The notes beneath the pieces were generated by a model. The model did not search any database. It was not told where the DNA came from and was given only the letters and a program-made list of their open reading frames with translations. Below, in pieces: positions 22,716-35,115 of a DNA stretch of 64,000 nucleotides. Made by a program: the position numbers and the translations under genes. Position 1 is the first letter of the stretch. Every line of letters begins with the position of its first letter. The stretch is from Manduca sexta (Eukaryota > Arthropoda > Insecta > Lepidoptera > Sphingidae): contig NC_051140.1 in the NCBI RefSeq assembly GCF_014839805.1, positions 8,019,826-8,083,825 of the forward strand. The letters run 5' to 3'.

Positions 22716-22870
22716 GCCTTTTAGGTAGGAATACGCTCTTTTTTTTAAGGTCGTATTTATCCGGAAATGCTGCTAGGGGCAATTGGTTCCATATTTTTGT
22801 AATGCGATTGTAAAGAAACATCTTCGCTACGGCTCCAAGTCGGACAATATGTTTTTTTATTTACTTAGTA
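22716..22870 (+). repeat. Right target duplication and right half of the split older repeat
   Basis: GCCTTTTAG at 22716-22724 repeats 11957-11965. It is followed by GTAGGAATACGCTC and AAGGTCGTATTTATCCGGAA, the continuation of the repeat interrupted at 11965. Confidence 0.8.
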
Positions 22871-23010
22871 TCAGCCTGGTATCTATATTTGCGACTAATG
22901 AATATCTATAGGCCCCTATTACATGGGACTCGAGTCCTAGTTCGCGAAATGTCTGTGCCTACCCCTGAAATAGAAAAGGCGTGATGTTTATATGTGTTTG
23001 TTTAGAACCA
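22840..23010 (+). mobile_element. SINE S2, 5'-truncated copy
   Basis: The body phrases AGTATCAGCCTGG, 'atctata...gcgac' and CTACCCCTGAAATAG...GGCGTGATGTTTATATG match 485-650. The tRNA-like head is missing. Confidence 0.6.
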
Positions 23011-23438
23011 ACGTGTTCCTTTCAAGTGGCATAAAACAACTAGTAATCAATCACACGAACCGTAAACTTCAGTTGCAACGGTACCGTTCAGTATTGTAAA
23101 CTTCGCAAGAAACTAAATTGGTTGACCAAAGAACATTTTACACTGACGCCTCTGAAGCCCATTATTTGGAGCATGGGTATTAGATGCTTCATTATCTAGA
23201 AGATTTTGTTGTCATAACTTAAGGCTTCGAGGATAGGCTTTGTTATGAAGATTGTACTTCGTTGAACTAGATAGAAATTTGGTTATGTAAAATAAGTAAT
23301 TGTTCGAGTCACGTGTTATAGCTACGTCTAGACAGTAATTAACTAATTCAATAGATTGCTGGAGGTTGTTCGTCTTTCGGAATAGAAAAAAATATTTTTT
23401 GGATTATAATAATGATTGTAGTAAGTTCATACTTACCT

Positions 23439-23476
23439 ATAACTTCACCATGGAATCATTTCCATGGTGAAGTTAT
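23439..23476. repeat. Perfect 17-bp hairpin
   Basis: ATAACTTCACCATGGAA, a four-base loop TCAT, then the exact complement. No T-run follows, so it is not a classical terminator. Confidence 0.85.
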
Positions 23477-24093
23477 ATTGACTGGGTTCCTGAAACCTAA
23501 TTATAATTGTTTTACACAAGTAGATGTGTGTTGATTGTAATATTACCATCATCTGCCAAATATTTCCATATCGACCTGTTAGAAGCCCCTAAATTATTGT
23601 AATAACTAATATGTAATCAAATTGTACAGTAAACACCTAATTATTTGTTCTTTGTATTACCGTTGAAAAGCCCTCGTTGTTTCTTAACAAATCAAAATAC
23701 AACCAGAAAATGGTTGAGAATCAGATTTTGAAGTAATATATTTAAAAAGTAAATAATTGCAATGTTAAGGTCAGAGGATCGGAATTGTTGGACCAATGCC
23801 ATATTCAATCAATGTAGTTAATTGTTACTTAATGCTGATTGATATCGGCTTCGTAATGTAGGCCATATCAGTAATATTTATTTTTATCTTTTTTCTTTTA
23901 TTCTGCCTCATTGCAAGTAATAACATTAAAAGAAAACTAAATAAAAGCTTATCAACTTGTATAATCAACACCAAAAGTCCGTAAATATTTTGAAGATAAA
24001 TTTTATGCTAGCTAAGTTACTACTGCTTTTACGTTAAATACCTACATGAAAATATTAAAACAAGCTGATTTTATAAAACAATTATAAAATTAC

Positions 24094-24290
24094 TAGCTTT
24101 TTCTCGTGGCTCCTCCCTCGACATTATACATTTCCTTCTGATTTAAAAAATAGTCTATGTCCTTCTCAAGGTCCCAAACTATCTCATTCCAAATTCCATC
24201 GAAATCACTGCATTGGTTCAGCCGTGACAATGTATCAAACAGACTGACAGAGATTTTTTCGTATTTATAATATGTATGGATTGATAAGTA
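24094..24290 (+). repeat. Dispersed repeat R6, diverged copy
   Basis: It begins ACTAGCTTTTTCTCGTGGCT and includes 'ccttctcaaggtcccaaactatctcattccaaattccatcg', typical of the lepidopteran repeat that ends 'tttataatatgtatggat'. It is related to 48209-48464 and 50828-51103. Confidence 0.6.
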
Positions 24291-27200
24291 TTATAACTGT
24301 CAAGAACTATCGTAAAGTGTTAAAGCATAATATATTTTAGAATTTACAGAATATTATATGCAGCATAAAGATATAAGCTTATCTTTACACTCGAATCGCA
24401 GCCAGCGCGGAGGCAACTGTAAATGCATTATTCATTTGATTATAGGAACAGCCGTAAAGGAATTCAATTTTGAATTTTGCGAAATTAAATTTCTCGTTTT
24501 ATCTGCAACGCAGATGTAAAACAGGTTATCTGTGTTTCTCGACATATTACATAATTTTATTATCATAAAGTTACGCGTCAGTAAGGTATAGAGTTAGTTA
24601 TACATGACTAGTGATTTGAGCATTTTTTCAATATAAAACCTATGAAATAAATTTCATTCTTACCCATTCATAGATGACATAATTTCGGTGCCAGTGTAAA
24701 TAGTAAGAAATAGCTCATCATTGTAATATTCTCATCAATAATAATAAGTTGAAAGATACCATGCAGTACTTTCTAATTTAATTGTTGTTCCTATTAGTAC
24801 TGTTTTAAGCAATATGCACCTTTCAAGCAAGCGGATAGCTGATCTCGTCCGATTTTTTTTTTCTGATCAAAATCACAAAGTTTTCAATTCCCCTTGTTTA
24901 TTTTAAACTAAATTCATTTCGAGTTTATAATCAAACACAAGTCCAGCAGTTTCCATTGCTTTCAGTGTTTACTTACGCTTCGCTCTGTCAAATAAATTTC
25001 CCAAATACTCGCACATTCAAAACATTAGCTTTAGTGAGAGCTCTAATTAATGATCTATCTGAGTGAAAAGTATAAATATTTTTGTTATGTACTGTAAATA
25101 TATTTTTCGAATAGACAGCATGGTTTAATTACACCGTTATTGGATAAGTGTGAAATAAAGAATTTTTTTAGGCATCGCTATTTTTATTATTTGGATTAAC
25201 CATTTACTTCTAAGCTGTATAACAAAGCACAGACAAACGTATAAAGAAAATTGACACGGATTTAATTTAAAAAATGTATGATTAAAGTACAAAATCCTTT
25301 GCAGAATATGATTTCGAAACACTTACTAAAGTATATCCGTCGCCTTCCAATCGCAGCAGATTTGCTTTGCGAGCCATTTTTAATATTATTACTTTACTAT
25401 TTTGATGTCACTTCTAAATACTCGAGTGACCTCTTTAAATTACGTATAAAGGTTACAAAATGAACAAAGGCGTTAACGAACTTTGTCTCCAAAACCTGTA
25501 CCAGATTTCGTGCAGCGAATAACTCTAAAATTCAATCACAATCAGCCTGGCCCGTCACAGGGTAATTGACAAGTGGGGCCGCGGCATGTCACCTGTCACA
25601 GTCTACGTTGGATTTTAGCACAATTAATCGTCGCGACTGTACCACGTGCACTCGATTCGTCCATTGACTTTTACAAAACGACTTGACACCACTTGAATAA
25701 TCAAGTTATTTCCAATCGTTTCTGTGATTAGGTTTTTGAGATTTGTCGAGCGTGACAGGGGCTAATTTTTAACAGACTTAAAATATAAAAGTTATTTTTA
25801 TATTAATTCTTTATAATTGTATTTTGGAATGTTTGTTTTTTTTTCGAGATCTCCTCAGTCTAGTGGTTGAATTAGTCTATTAACTTGGAGGTATTGAGTT
25901 GAATAACAGTTGTTTGAGTCTAACATGGTGCTTTGTCCTGAATTGATTTCCGTAAAACGTATTGATATCAAGTAGGTTACCGATCGTAAAACAAATTCAA
26001 TTTTTTTTAAATACGTGTAGAAACTTATATTACACCAACACTAAACCCCACAATTGAGTGGTGCAAAGGCAAAATGATAATAAGTTTTGATCCGCTTATC
26101 ACACCTCAATCAGTTTTCCCAAAATATTAAGGCAGAAAACTATTCTCGGACTAAAATCCTTTGTGGTTCTCAAAGAAGAATAGCTCCCATGGGTACCGAA
26201 AATAAGCCTTCCATTGGCATTGTATGTTTAGAGTTTCACTTAATAATTTTATCCTTACAAAAATACCACTAATCCAATTATTCTCAGCGTGAACTACCAA
26301 AACACTTTACTCCTTACGAGCAATGAAACACAAGAACAACTATTAAAACTTAAGCTATAATTATGATTTATAATTGTGAATCTTCATCAAACACTTGGTA
26401 AATTAGTATAATATTTGATATTATACGTTCCGTAATTAAGAACTAGTTTCGTAATTGTAATGATAATTATCATTATAATTAGTATCTTGAGAGTTACTTG
26501 CTGTTATTTATTGCTACTATAAGTTCAAGGGTGTTCTTTGACCCTTTAGTCTTCGTTATTAAGGAAATTTTTGAAGGAATTTTTGCACATATAAGAATTT
26601 CAGCGAAATATATATTGAAGGATGGTTTCTCGAATGGCAGATTCTAAGGCGTCATGCAGACGAATGACGATGTCAACTCGTTGCCGATAAAATGACAGTC
26701 GCTTTACCTACTTTTCTCACACTAGCCCAAATCATCTTAATAGAACGTCTACGTTGCCATCTTTATTTGTCACGTTTCATACTCAGCACTTACTTCATAC
26801 TAATGTAACAATAATGTCTGATCTAGACGCCTGATCCCGGACAATTCTGATTGAGATCACCCATTTTTCATCCTATTGTTGTTACGAGAGTGATAAGTGG
26901 CGAACCTCACAACGCGTCGTGTACAGGCTTAACCTTGTTAGATATATTGAATTAGATTTTGTATTCTGCCAAAAAGTCCTAATAAAAGTATATTGTAGAG
27001 AATATAAACTGGACTTTATGAGACCTTACTAAGATACATTTTAGGATGAACGCTATGCCATGCGAGGCAATGAAAATGTTTTTTATTACTAAATGTAAAC
27101 ATAAAATAATAAAATCTAACACTGCGCATACCTAAAAAGATATGGAATGACGTTAATATTATTACGTAGATGAAAGCTTACTCTTCAATTCATTATTTTC

Positions 27201-27862
27201 AACCTTTTGCAGAATTTTTGCCGATATATTATCATCTATAATGTATTCGTTTTTGTCAAGACGGCTTTCCCAAGTTCATTCAACGCAGACAAGTCAAGCG
27301 TTGAATAAATTAAATAAAACATAATTGAGTTTCGTCGTTGACTGTGCCGCGGCCGCGTGCCGCTCGAAATGCTGTTATAGTCTAAACCTCTCTTTATTTC
27401 ACACTGTACTAATATTTTGTTTAATTTTGACTACCAAATATTTTTTTAGAAGTAATGTGAATTTCTATAGCTTTGTATGTGTTTTATATGGAAAATAGTT
27501 TGTTAAATTAGATGAACGGAACAGATTTACTGGCTATAGTCTCGACATCACCGTACTATATTTAGATACAAATATAAATGTCGTTTCTTATTTTCCAGAT
27601 CATTTCTTTTCGTAGTCGGGTTTTTCTTGTCTTGCTCCATTCTTTCCAGCAACTTTTCATTTTAAATTAAAATTAATAGGATGCACATTTCAATGACAAA
27701 GTACGACGTTGTTTTTTTAAGTTGTAACTGGACAATGCTCTGCAAATAAAAAAATTTGGCGTGAGATTTCTTTTCTCCTTAAAAATACTTGCATTGCACT
27801 ACCCCTCTGACGCCATGATAGCTATCAGCAACTAATCGATAGAATTAAATAAAATTATTGGT

Positions 27863-28145
27863 TGTAGGTATCTTATATGTGAGAATCCGCCTGGATTAGC
27901 ACTCGTGTAAGCAGCAGTGTGTAGCTGTTATGTTCCGTTTTGAAGGACATTGTAGCCAATGTAACTACTGGACATAATGAAACTTAACATCTCATGTCCC
28001 AGGTTGGCGAGCACAGTAGAATATCAAACAATACTTTGTGATTCAAGGTGTTGGATGGTGCTTCTGCTGTTTATAGGCGGTCGTATCGCTTACCATCAGG
28101 CGATCGGCAAACTCGTCTCGTCATTCAAAGCAATAAATAAAAATC
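27863..28145 (+). repeat. Dispersed repeat family R4, copy 1
   Basis: Contains GTGAGAATCCGCC, CATCTCATGTCCCAGG, TACCATCAGGCGATCGGCAA and 'ctcgtctcgtcattcaaagcaataaa'. Four copies occur: here, 34793-35115 (-), 43338-43505 (-) and 58013-58160 (+). The 94-codon frame over it is incidental. It is probably a SINE because the 3' end is always the 'ttcaaagcaat' plus A-rich tail. Confidence 0.75.
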
Positions 28146-28872
28146 ATTACGTTACAGCACTACTTCCAATTTTTATCTCATATTTTAATTGTATGCAAAT
28201 AGGTACTTTCCAAGAAGGTGCGACGCAATTAAGTATTAAAATGCACTTCACTTTTCCATAACAAGGAATTTTAACTCAATCCAAGAATTTTTTAGTCAAT
28301 TACATTATGCAAAGCGCATATTCAAATTAAAATTAAATTACGACATTCAAGTTTGACATTTTAAACCTACATATATCGATATTCTTTTTGCTATGTCGTG
28401 AAATTTAAATTATGCTTTCCAAGCATTTTATTGTTTTTAGTCAATAAATACCGCACTATTTTGCATACGCACCCCTGAACGTGCGTTACCGAATTTTAAT
28501 CACGAATTTCTAACCCGCTGACCTCCTTTCACCTCGGGGCCTATTATATCCAGTGGTACCCTCATCACGAAGACTAAGCCGCACCTTTTGGACCGCAAAT
28601 GGAAATATTTATGGAGCCCAATGTCGTGAAGGTTGACACTCGGCGAATTCATTGTTAAGGCTTGTAATTTAAGGGCAAGATTATTGGGGGAAGGGAATCA
28701 AATTTGTACAACTATTTGGGTACCGTTAATAAATTGCTATTTACTTGTCTGGTTTTGATTATAAATGTTAAGTTGTGAATCTTATGGCATAGTTTAGTTT
28801 CGAAGGTGTGATATTTATAGGTTTGATTGTTCTTTATGATTCCAATACCGAGTTATTTAAAATTAGTTCTAC
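28146..28872. other. Intron 1 segment, nothing recognised
   Basis: AT-rich with a GC-richer patch at 28490-28640. No exon or repeat could be supported. Confidence 0.3.
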
Positions 28873-29105
28873 CTCCGTCGCGTAGTTGTACTGCATGCGT
28901 TGTACGACAGCAGTCTGAGGTCCTGCGTTCGAATGCCGGGTCGAGCATAGTGATATTTGGGTTTTTCTGCTCAGTGTCAGTCGGGAGTCTGGAATTTGTG
29001 GCGCGCCTCAATTCATGGGACGGAACACATTCGGCGAAAAGTGGGTGCCCTATTGCACCTCTGCATACCCTTTCAGGGATAAAAGCGTGATATTGCTTGT
29101 GTATG
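28873..29105 (+). mobile_element. SINE family S2, copy
   Basis: Head CGTCGCGTAGTTGTACTGCA, box B GCGTTCGAATGCCGGG, and a body matching 393-657 (GATATTTGGGTTTTTCTGCT). It closes with 'gataaaagcgtgatattgcttgtg'. Confidence 0.75.
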
Positions 29106-32100
29106 TGTATAAAAAAAATTATAAAAATATATGTTTATCTATTTTATTTATGTATGTTTAATTTAAGAGCTATCGAATATCAAATTATTTTGTAACTGTA
29201 GATATCTCGTGACCTTTCAAGGTGAAGGAATGAACGTGGTTAGTATTCAGAGGATGACGACCCGCGGCTGGTTATCACGTTGCTTAATAGATTATTAAGA
29301 CAATACTTAATCAAGTCCTGAAGGCAAACATATTAAATCAATACTACTAATTAACACATATATCAAACTTGTATAGAATTATTGTAATTCATAATTAACC
29401 AACACATAAAACTTGTATACATAGAAGTACTATTATAAGACATAATTATTCTTTAATCATACAAGATAATAATTACGTATGTATATCATTATTATAGGAG
29501 TATATAAAACGGGATCAAAAATATAATATTTTTACCAAAAAGTTATTTAAGCCAATCGTATATGCATGTATGTATGCACCGTATATGCTCCAATCGATTG
29601 CTCAAAAAAAATCATCATCATCATCATCAGCCGCAAAATATCCACTGCTGAACAAAGGCTTCCCCAAAAAATTTCCATATCGACTAATTGGAAGAAAAAG
29701 CTAAAATACCCACTATAAATAAATGTAACACGAAATAAACGATTCGAAAATTAATTTGTAAAATTCCCGGAATCCGTACAATTAATCTGAATGAGTATCG
29801 ATAACATCGAATGATTGATGTTATGATTAATTTTCAAAGTGCAAAATTATACATCGTTATAGAAATTATTAACACTACAATTTGCCTCTTATCATTCAAA
29901 TAAACATGAATGTTGCAATATTCCAAAGCAGATACTATCAGGTTTACTTTGTCAAATGCCAATAATAATTAAACATTGTCTGATACAGTTAAATAAATAA
30001 TTCCTACACAGTTTTCATTTATAGTTTGGTAACATTTAGTTTTAGCATTAATTGTATATTTTGTTCCATGGTCACCATATAACTTAGCACCATACAATGT
30101 GCAGCTACCAGCCTTTTACGTCATTATTTAATTGACTATCTGAGGCTTCCCAAGCCGCTTCATATTCTAAAAAAAATAAAATCATAAATCATCTGATAAA
30201 ATATCATAATAATTAATATGAGCTATCTATATGAAATACGACACTCCTCGTATATATTATTGAAATTAAATTTCGGAAGTGGAATATTTATGGCCCGAAC
30301 ATCAAAGTGGCAAAAATCAATTTGTAATAAATACATCAGCTACGCGGATAACTTTATCAATTTACATCAGGGGTCATGGATTTATTTTTTCACTAGCTTC
30401 TGCCTGTGGATTTACGTGCATCAAATTTGTGAATGACATATTTAAGTCGATCTTAGGTTGGCAAGTTATTTATTTCAAAAATATCTGTTTTATTAAAATT
30501 GTATATTTTTGGATACTCCTACAATACGAAATAACAACTAAGCCAAAAGGTTCGTTGTAGCCTTCGCTTAGCATCGTGGTGAAACTATTATTTGTGTCCT
30601 ACGGAAAAAATAGTCATCTATAAACAAAACAATTTCTAGAAATTAACTTTACCGAGTGTATTTTTAGATGGAATATTTTTTTAAATGAACATGTTTTCCT
30701 GATTGTTAACTAGGTCCGTTCCATAAACACTTATTAGAAACTCTAACGTACAAGGATATTGTCTACTTCCAGGAATGTACAGCTTCGCCTTAACGTTTTC
30801 TATTTAGACGTATTTATTTGTGGCTGTGGAGGCAGCCAGCTGTGTCGGCAATGCCCTGTCCGGTGTCCGAATGCCGACAACTTCGCCGAATTTACTGTCG
30901 CCAATCTTGTCGGCAAAAATTACGAGAGGTGGCGAATATTTTTCGCTAATTACTTCTGGCGCTATTCTATAAGCGATCGAGACAAAGACATTTAGAAGAT
31001 GCTTCTAGAACTTATAACCCTTTTACGGGAAAATGGTCTAACCTAATCAATGTGTCAGAAAATAATGTTGATTCTTATTTGGTCTTTTTACTTGGGTTTT
31101 ATTGCGACGTCATTCGATTCGCAACTTTTTTAAACTTGTATTTTTTAGATACTATATAATAATAATATCATATATATAACCTCCATGCTGTGCAAACGTA
31201 CCGTTTGCACCACTTTGACTGTAACTAAAATTGTGACTTGTGTAGAAAATATTTACTGCTGTTTGTCGCCGATAGCTCATGATTTATATACAGAATAAAG
31301 CATAACTTTCGTGGTATCATGATGTTCTAATCTATTCGGGGGGACATATTGATGTCAATTCTTAATACAAAAAATATTTACTACTGCGTGTCGCCGAGAG
31401 CTCATGATTTAGACGCAGAAGAGCGCAATTTTCGTGGTATTATGATGTTTTAATTTGTTTGTATTGTCCGCGGGACAAGATTGGCGCCGATTCTTAATAC
31501 AACAGTTCATTAATTGTTCAAATATCTACAATTGTATTGAATTATAATGTTACACATATCTAATGATTTAGATCCGCTGCTATTGCAATTATTAATGTTC
31601 GCTAAAGAGGAATGTTCTTTTTTTTGTGTGACTCACGGCTGTCAATAACCAACAGATATAGGACACAGTGAACACAATAGATAAGCCGATTACGAGCCAT
31701 CGTAGATAGTAATCTACTTATTATGCGAATATTCGAGATTTTATAAAAAAAATCGATCTGAGACGCGGCTCGCGTTAAGTATAGTTAAGGTACGATTTAA
31801 AAATCGATTAAACGGATCAATGAGAGCTCTATTAGATTCGGCCACTATTGAGCTATTTCTTGCATAAATTGATTTAAAAAACAATCGATTAATTTCTTGC
31901 TTGAAAAAATAGATTTGACACTGAGCTTTATTTTTGCAACTATGCTGGACATTGATAGATTCATAGAATCCTTTCTTTCTCGTTTAAAACAGGATCAGTA
32001 TCTTGTCTATGCCTGAAACTACCTCGAGTATAAAGCAGGATGCTTACTTAATACAAAACCGTCCCACACAAACCATTCACCATCAACTCATCCGCCAGCC

Positions 32101-33329
32101 ATTGTAAGAAACACAAGAAAATCGTAACAAAGCAATAAATCGGTCATTGAACGTATTTACGAGAACCATTCGTCGACCGAATGGATGATCGTAAACTATT
32201 TACTATCTGCGAAATAAAACATTATACCGGCTAATGTCCACAAAGAGATGATGGCCGATTTATTCATTCCTTTGAATATGATGTAAAAGATTTGTGTACC
32301 GGTGCCATTAAAATAGCATTTACGGATGGCTGATGTTGGGGAAGATTTATAGCATTTTTTAGAAATGTTTCATTTTAATAGAAATTTGCAGATGTTTATT
32401 TATTCGCCTGGGACGACCATTGCACATGAGATGTAAAACCTGTCATAATGGCCCACGTAATTATTGTGTTCCGGGATCAATCTGTGTATATCCGGACTCA
32501 AACAGGCCAACATAATTGTGTCAACCGGCGAGGAGTAACCATCTATCGTCAATCGACACTATCTTTACCACACTCCGCTTAGGCTTACTTACAAAATCAA
32601 AATCGGTGTAGTTCCTAAGATTAGCGTTAAAACAAACAAACTTTCAGTTTTATAAGTTAAAATATGCATTTATTTGTTATACTTGTCGTAAATCGATAGG
32701 CTCGATTATGAATAACCTAATCCTTCAATATTTTAGTTCTCCAAAATGCAATAGGGTAGTTTCCTATGTTTGATTTAGTTTATTATTTTATATGTAAGAG
32801 AAAATAATATGAAAAAGGAATTCTTCTGTGATATCAGCATCAAAATTGGTTGAAAATTAAAGCAGTTATTCTTATTTGAAATATTGTTGAGAGCAAAAGT
32901 GGGGGCGTGGTGGGGATATCGCGCTGTCCTTTTCTCACTTATGCAGCGTTATGGCCGATGGCACTGAGTGACGTCACATTTCACTATTACTGTAATTTGA
33001 TAGCTTCCCTTCCCACCAAATTTCAAAACATTATAACTTATTTATTATTACGTCGATTTTGAAAATTCTTTTTCTGATAGATTTTGGATAAAATACATTT
33101 TTGATAAATGTATTTAAAAAACAGTCGTCAACTACCCTATTGTAGGTAATTAACTTCCTAATACACAAAGCGTATAGTACCCGAATATCAATACCAATGG
33201 ATTGTACTGCCTAATTACAATCAACCGAGACCAATTTGATTTCACTTTGTACTGGCAGGCGCTGTCAAATGCATTGTCAGTTCGCTTAATAGCACGTGTA
33301 ATTATTTAGCCCATTCAAGAACTTGTGTC
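29106..33329. other. Intron 1 segment, no gene seen
   Basis: Includes an (ATC)n-led dispersed repeat at 29608-29690 (CATCATCATCAGCCGCAAAA...CCACTGCTGAACAAAGGCTT) and a two-copy duplication at 31246-31505. The frames at 30218-30560 and 30759-30995 are overlapping and unsupported as exons. Confidence 0.35.
31246..31505 (+). repeat. Diverged tandem duplication of about 130 bp
   Basis: Two adjacent units share AATATTTACT(G/A)CTG, GTCGCCGA(T/G)AGCTCATGAT, TTCGTGGTAT(C/T)ATGATGTT and 'attcttaatacaa'. It is not part of the other families here. Confidence 0.75.
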
Positions 33330-33638
33330 GTATAATAATAATATCCGTCCTGTATTATAATACTGTCCCACTGCTGAGCACGGGCCTCCTCTCTTACTGA
33401 GAGGGATTATTCCTTAGTCCACCACGCTGGCCTATTGCGGATTGGTAGACTTCACACACCCTAAAATTCGCATAGTGAATATATCAGGTATGCAAGTTTC
33501 TTCACGATGTTTCCCTTCACAGTTAAAACAAGCAATAATTCACAAAGAATACACACATAATTTCTTAAGAAAAGTCAGAGGTAGGAAGCTGCGGATATTC
33601 CTCTCGACAGTTCGTTCCACACTAACTAGGCTATAGCC
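33330..33638 (-). mobile_element. SINE family S1, copy 2
   Basis: Reverse copy with an (ATA)n tail at 33331, then CCCACTGCTGAGCACGGGCC. The head complement ACTAACTAGGCTATAGCC lies at its right end, so the tRNA-like 5' end is largely present. The box B region carries deletions. Confidence 0.8.
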
Positions 33639-33871
33639 ACTTGTGCCGTATATAGGATATAAATTCTATTAAATACATACATAGAATGGAAAGAAAGCGA
33701 ATATTCATGCAATTTTAGAAAATTGCATATGGAAGGAAATATGTTTTGCCCCTGCTTGACTCGTTGCAGCTTTAGTTGGTAGAAAAATTAACGCCGGCAT
33801 AATTGTGATGACCATCGACGAAATGAAATTAAACTCTTGCAGTTTATATAAAAATATCTATAATTAATTAT

Positions 33872-33950
33872 ATTAAGTAGTCCACGTAAGGAAAAAAAGT
33901 CTAGCAATGATTAATTGCTAGACTTTTTTTCCTTACGTGGACTACCTAAT
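33872..33950. repeat. Long near-perfect hairpin, 37-bp arms
   Basis: The left arm contains GTAGTCCACGTAAGGAAAAA and the right arm its complement, with one mismatch in 37 and a five-base loop (GATTA). The loop-proximal part is TCTAGCAAT / ATTGCTAGA. It may be a minimal palindromic MITE or a small-RNA precursor; sequence alone cannot decide. Confidence 0.85.
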
Positions 33951-34792
33951 TCAAACTCAAAAGTAATGTTTATTTTTAGGCATGAATAATTGTATAAATA
34001 AATAAGTGTGCCATCATTAAATTCATAATACGTTTGCAAAAAAATTATATGCTTTTCTAAAGTCGCTCATGTTAATAATCTTTACGTTAAATATTACAAT
34101 TTATGCGAATGAAGCGAAGTAATTCCAAGAGTTTGTGTTAAATACAATGCAATACTTAGTAACAAAGGTAATTGTTAATATTGTTACAATGTAAACTATT
34201 TCCTTGCCTGTGCATACATCAATATTTCACTTGTAATTGCCCAAACAATCTGAAATCAGCACATTGTAAATCAAATTAGGGTACACATGAATTAAACGAA
34301 ACGTGACTTCCCAATTGATCTAAACTCTTTTGTATACTAGTGTAACCTACATTTGATCTGCAATATTGTTTCTGATATTGCTAAATATATTTGCAAATGC
34401 ATAATAATTACACACAAGAGTTATATAGTCCACATGCCAAATAAAATAATATGTAATTTTTTATCGCAAGAAACATGTCGTGGTTTAGCGAAGAATTTAT
34501 AAAACCAGATTCGAAAAGATTTTGTGATGATCTTAATATAAAAATCGAACCGGCTTCAAGTTTTAAAGCCATCTCTACTCCCGCAAACCTACGGCGGATA
34601 TCATACAATTTAAATTAAATTTATGCTATAAAAATCCCTAGCTGAGCGAGTTTTATTCTGAGCAAAACTAGATCAAGCTAGCGACGCTTAATGGCGCTAT
34701 GTTGATATTGAAACCTATATTTGAGCGACGTGACGTTATTAATATTATATTTTAATATTATTTTTATCTCGACACTGACATACTGAATCTCA
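33951..34792. other. Intron 1 segment, nothing recognised
   Basis: AT-rich, and the frame at 34408-34608 is not supported. Confidence 0.3.
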
Positions 34793-35115
34793 TTTTTTTT
34801 ATTACTTTGAATGACGAGACGAGCTTGCCGTTCGCCTGATGGAAATAGTACGATACGGTTGTATGGGTGGATGGTTACCCATAAACGTAGAAACATCATC
34901 CAACACCTTAAATTACAAAGTATTGTTTGGTATTCCACCGCGCTCGCCATGCCGAGATATGAGATGTTAAGTCTCATTATGTCCAGTTACACTGGCTACA
35001 ATGTCCTTCAAACCTGAACACAACATTGACTACACACTGCTGCTTGGCGGCAGAAATACATTGCGGTGGTACCTACCCAGGCGGACTCTCACATATGAGA
35101 GACCTACCACCAGTA
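34793..35115 (-). repeat. Dispersed repeat family R4, copy 2 (longest)
   Basis: Reverse copy. It starts at the A-rich tail complement, then TTTGAATGACGAGACGAGCT, CATCATCCAACACCTTAAAT, GATATGAGATGTTAAGTCTC and GGCGGACTCTCACATATGAG. Frames on both strands here are shadows. Confidence 0.75.

Larger units (their letters stand above)
23011..27860. other. Grip intron 1, middle part, no gene seen
   Basis: Mostly AT-rich and single-copy-looking. It includes a perfect short hairpin (23439-23476), a dispersed repeat (24094-24290) and a GC-richer unique patch near 25540-25640. Frames at 25137, 25278 and 26087 have no exon-like context. Confidence 0.35.

Noticed and set aside
27977..28261. 94-codon frame as a protein gene
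   Set aside because: It lies on the R4 dispersed repeat, which appears four times here in both orientations.
30218..30995. Overlapping frames of 72-93 codons as exons of a nested gene
   Set aside because: No recognisable domain, two frames compete over the same DNA, and no consistent splice sites.
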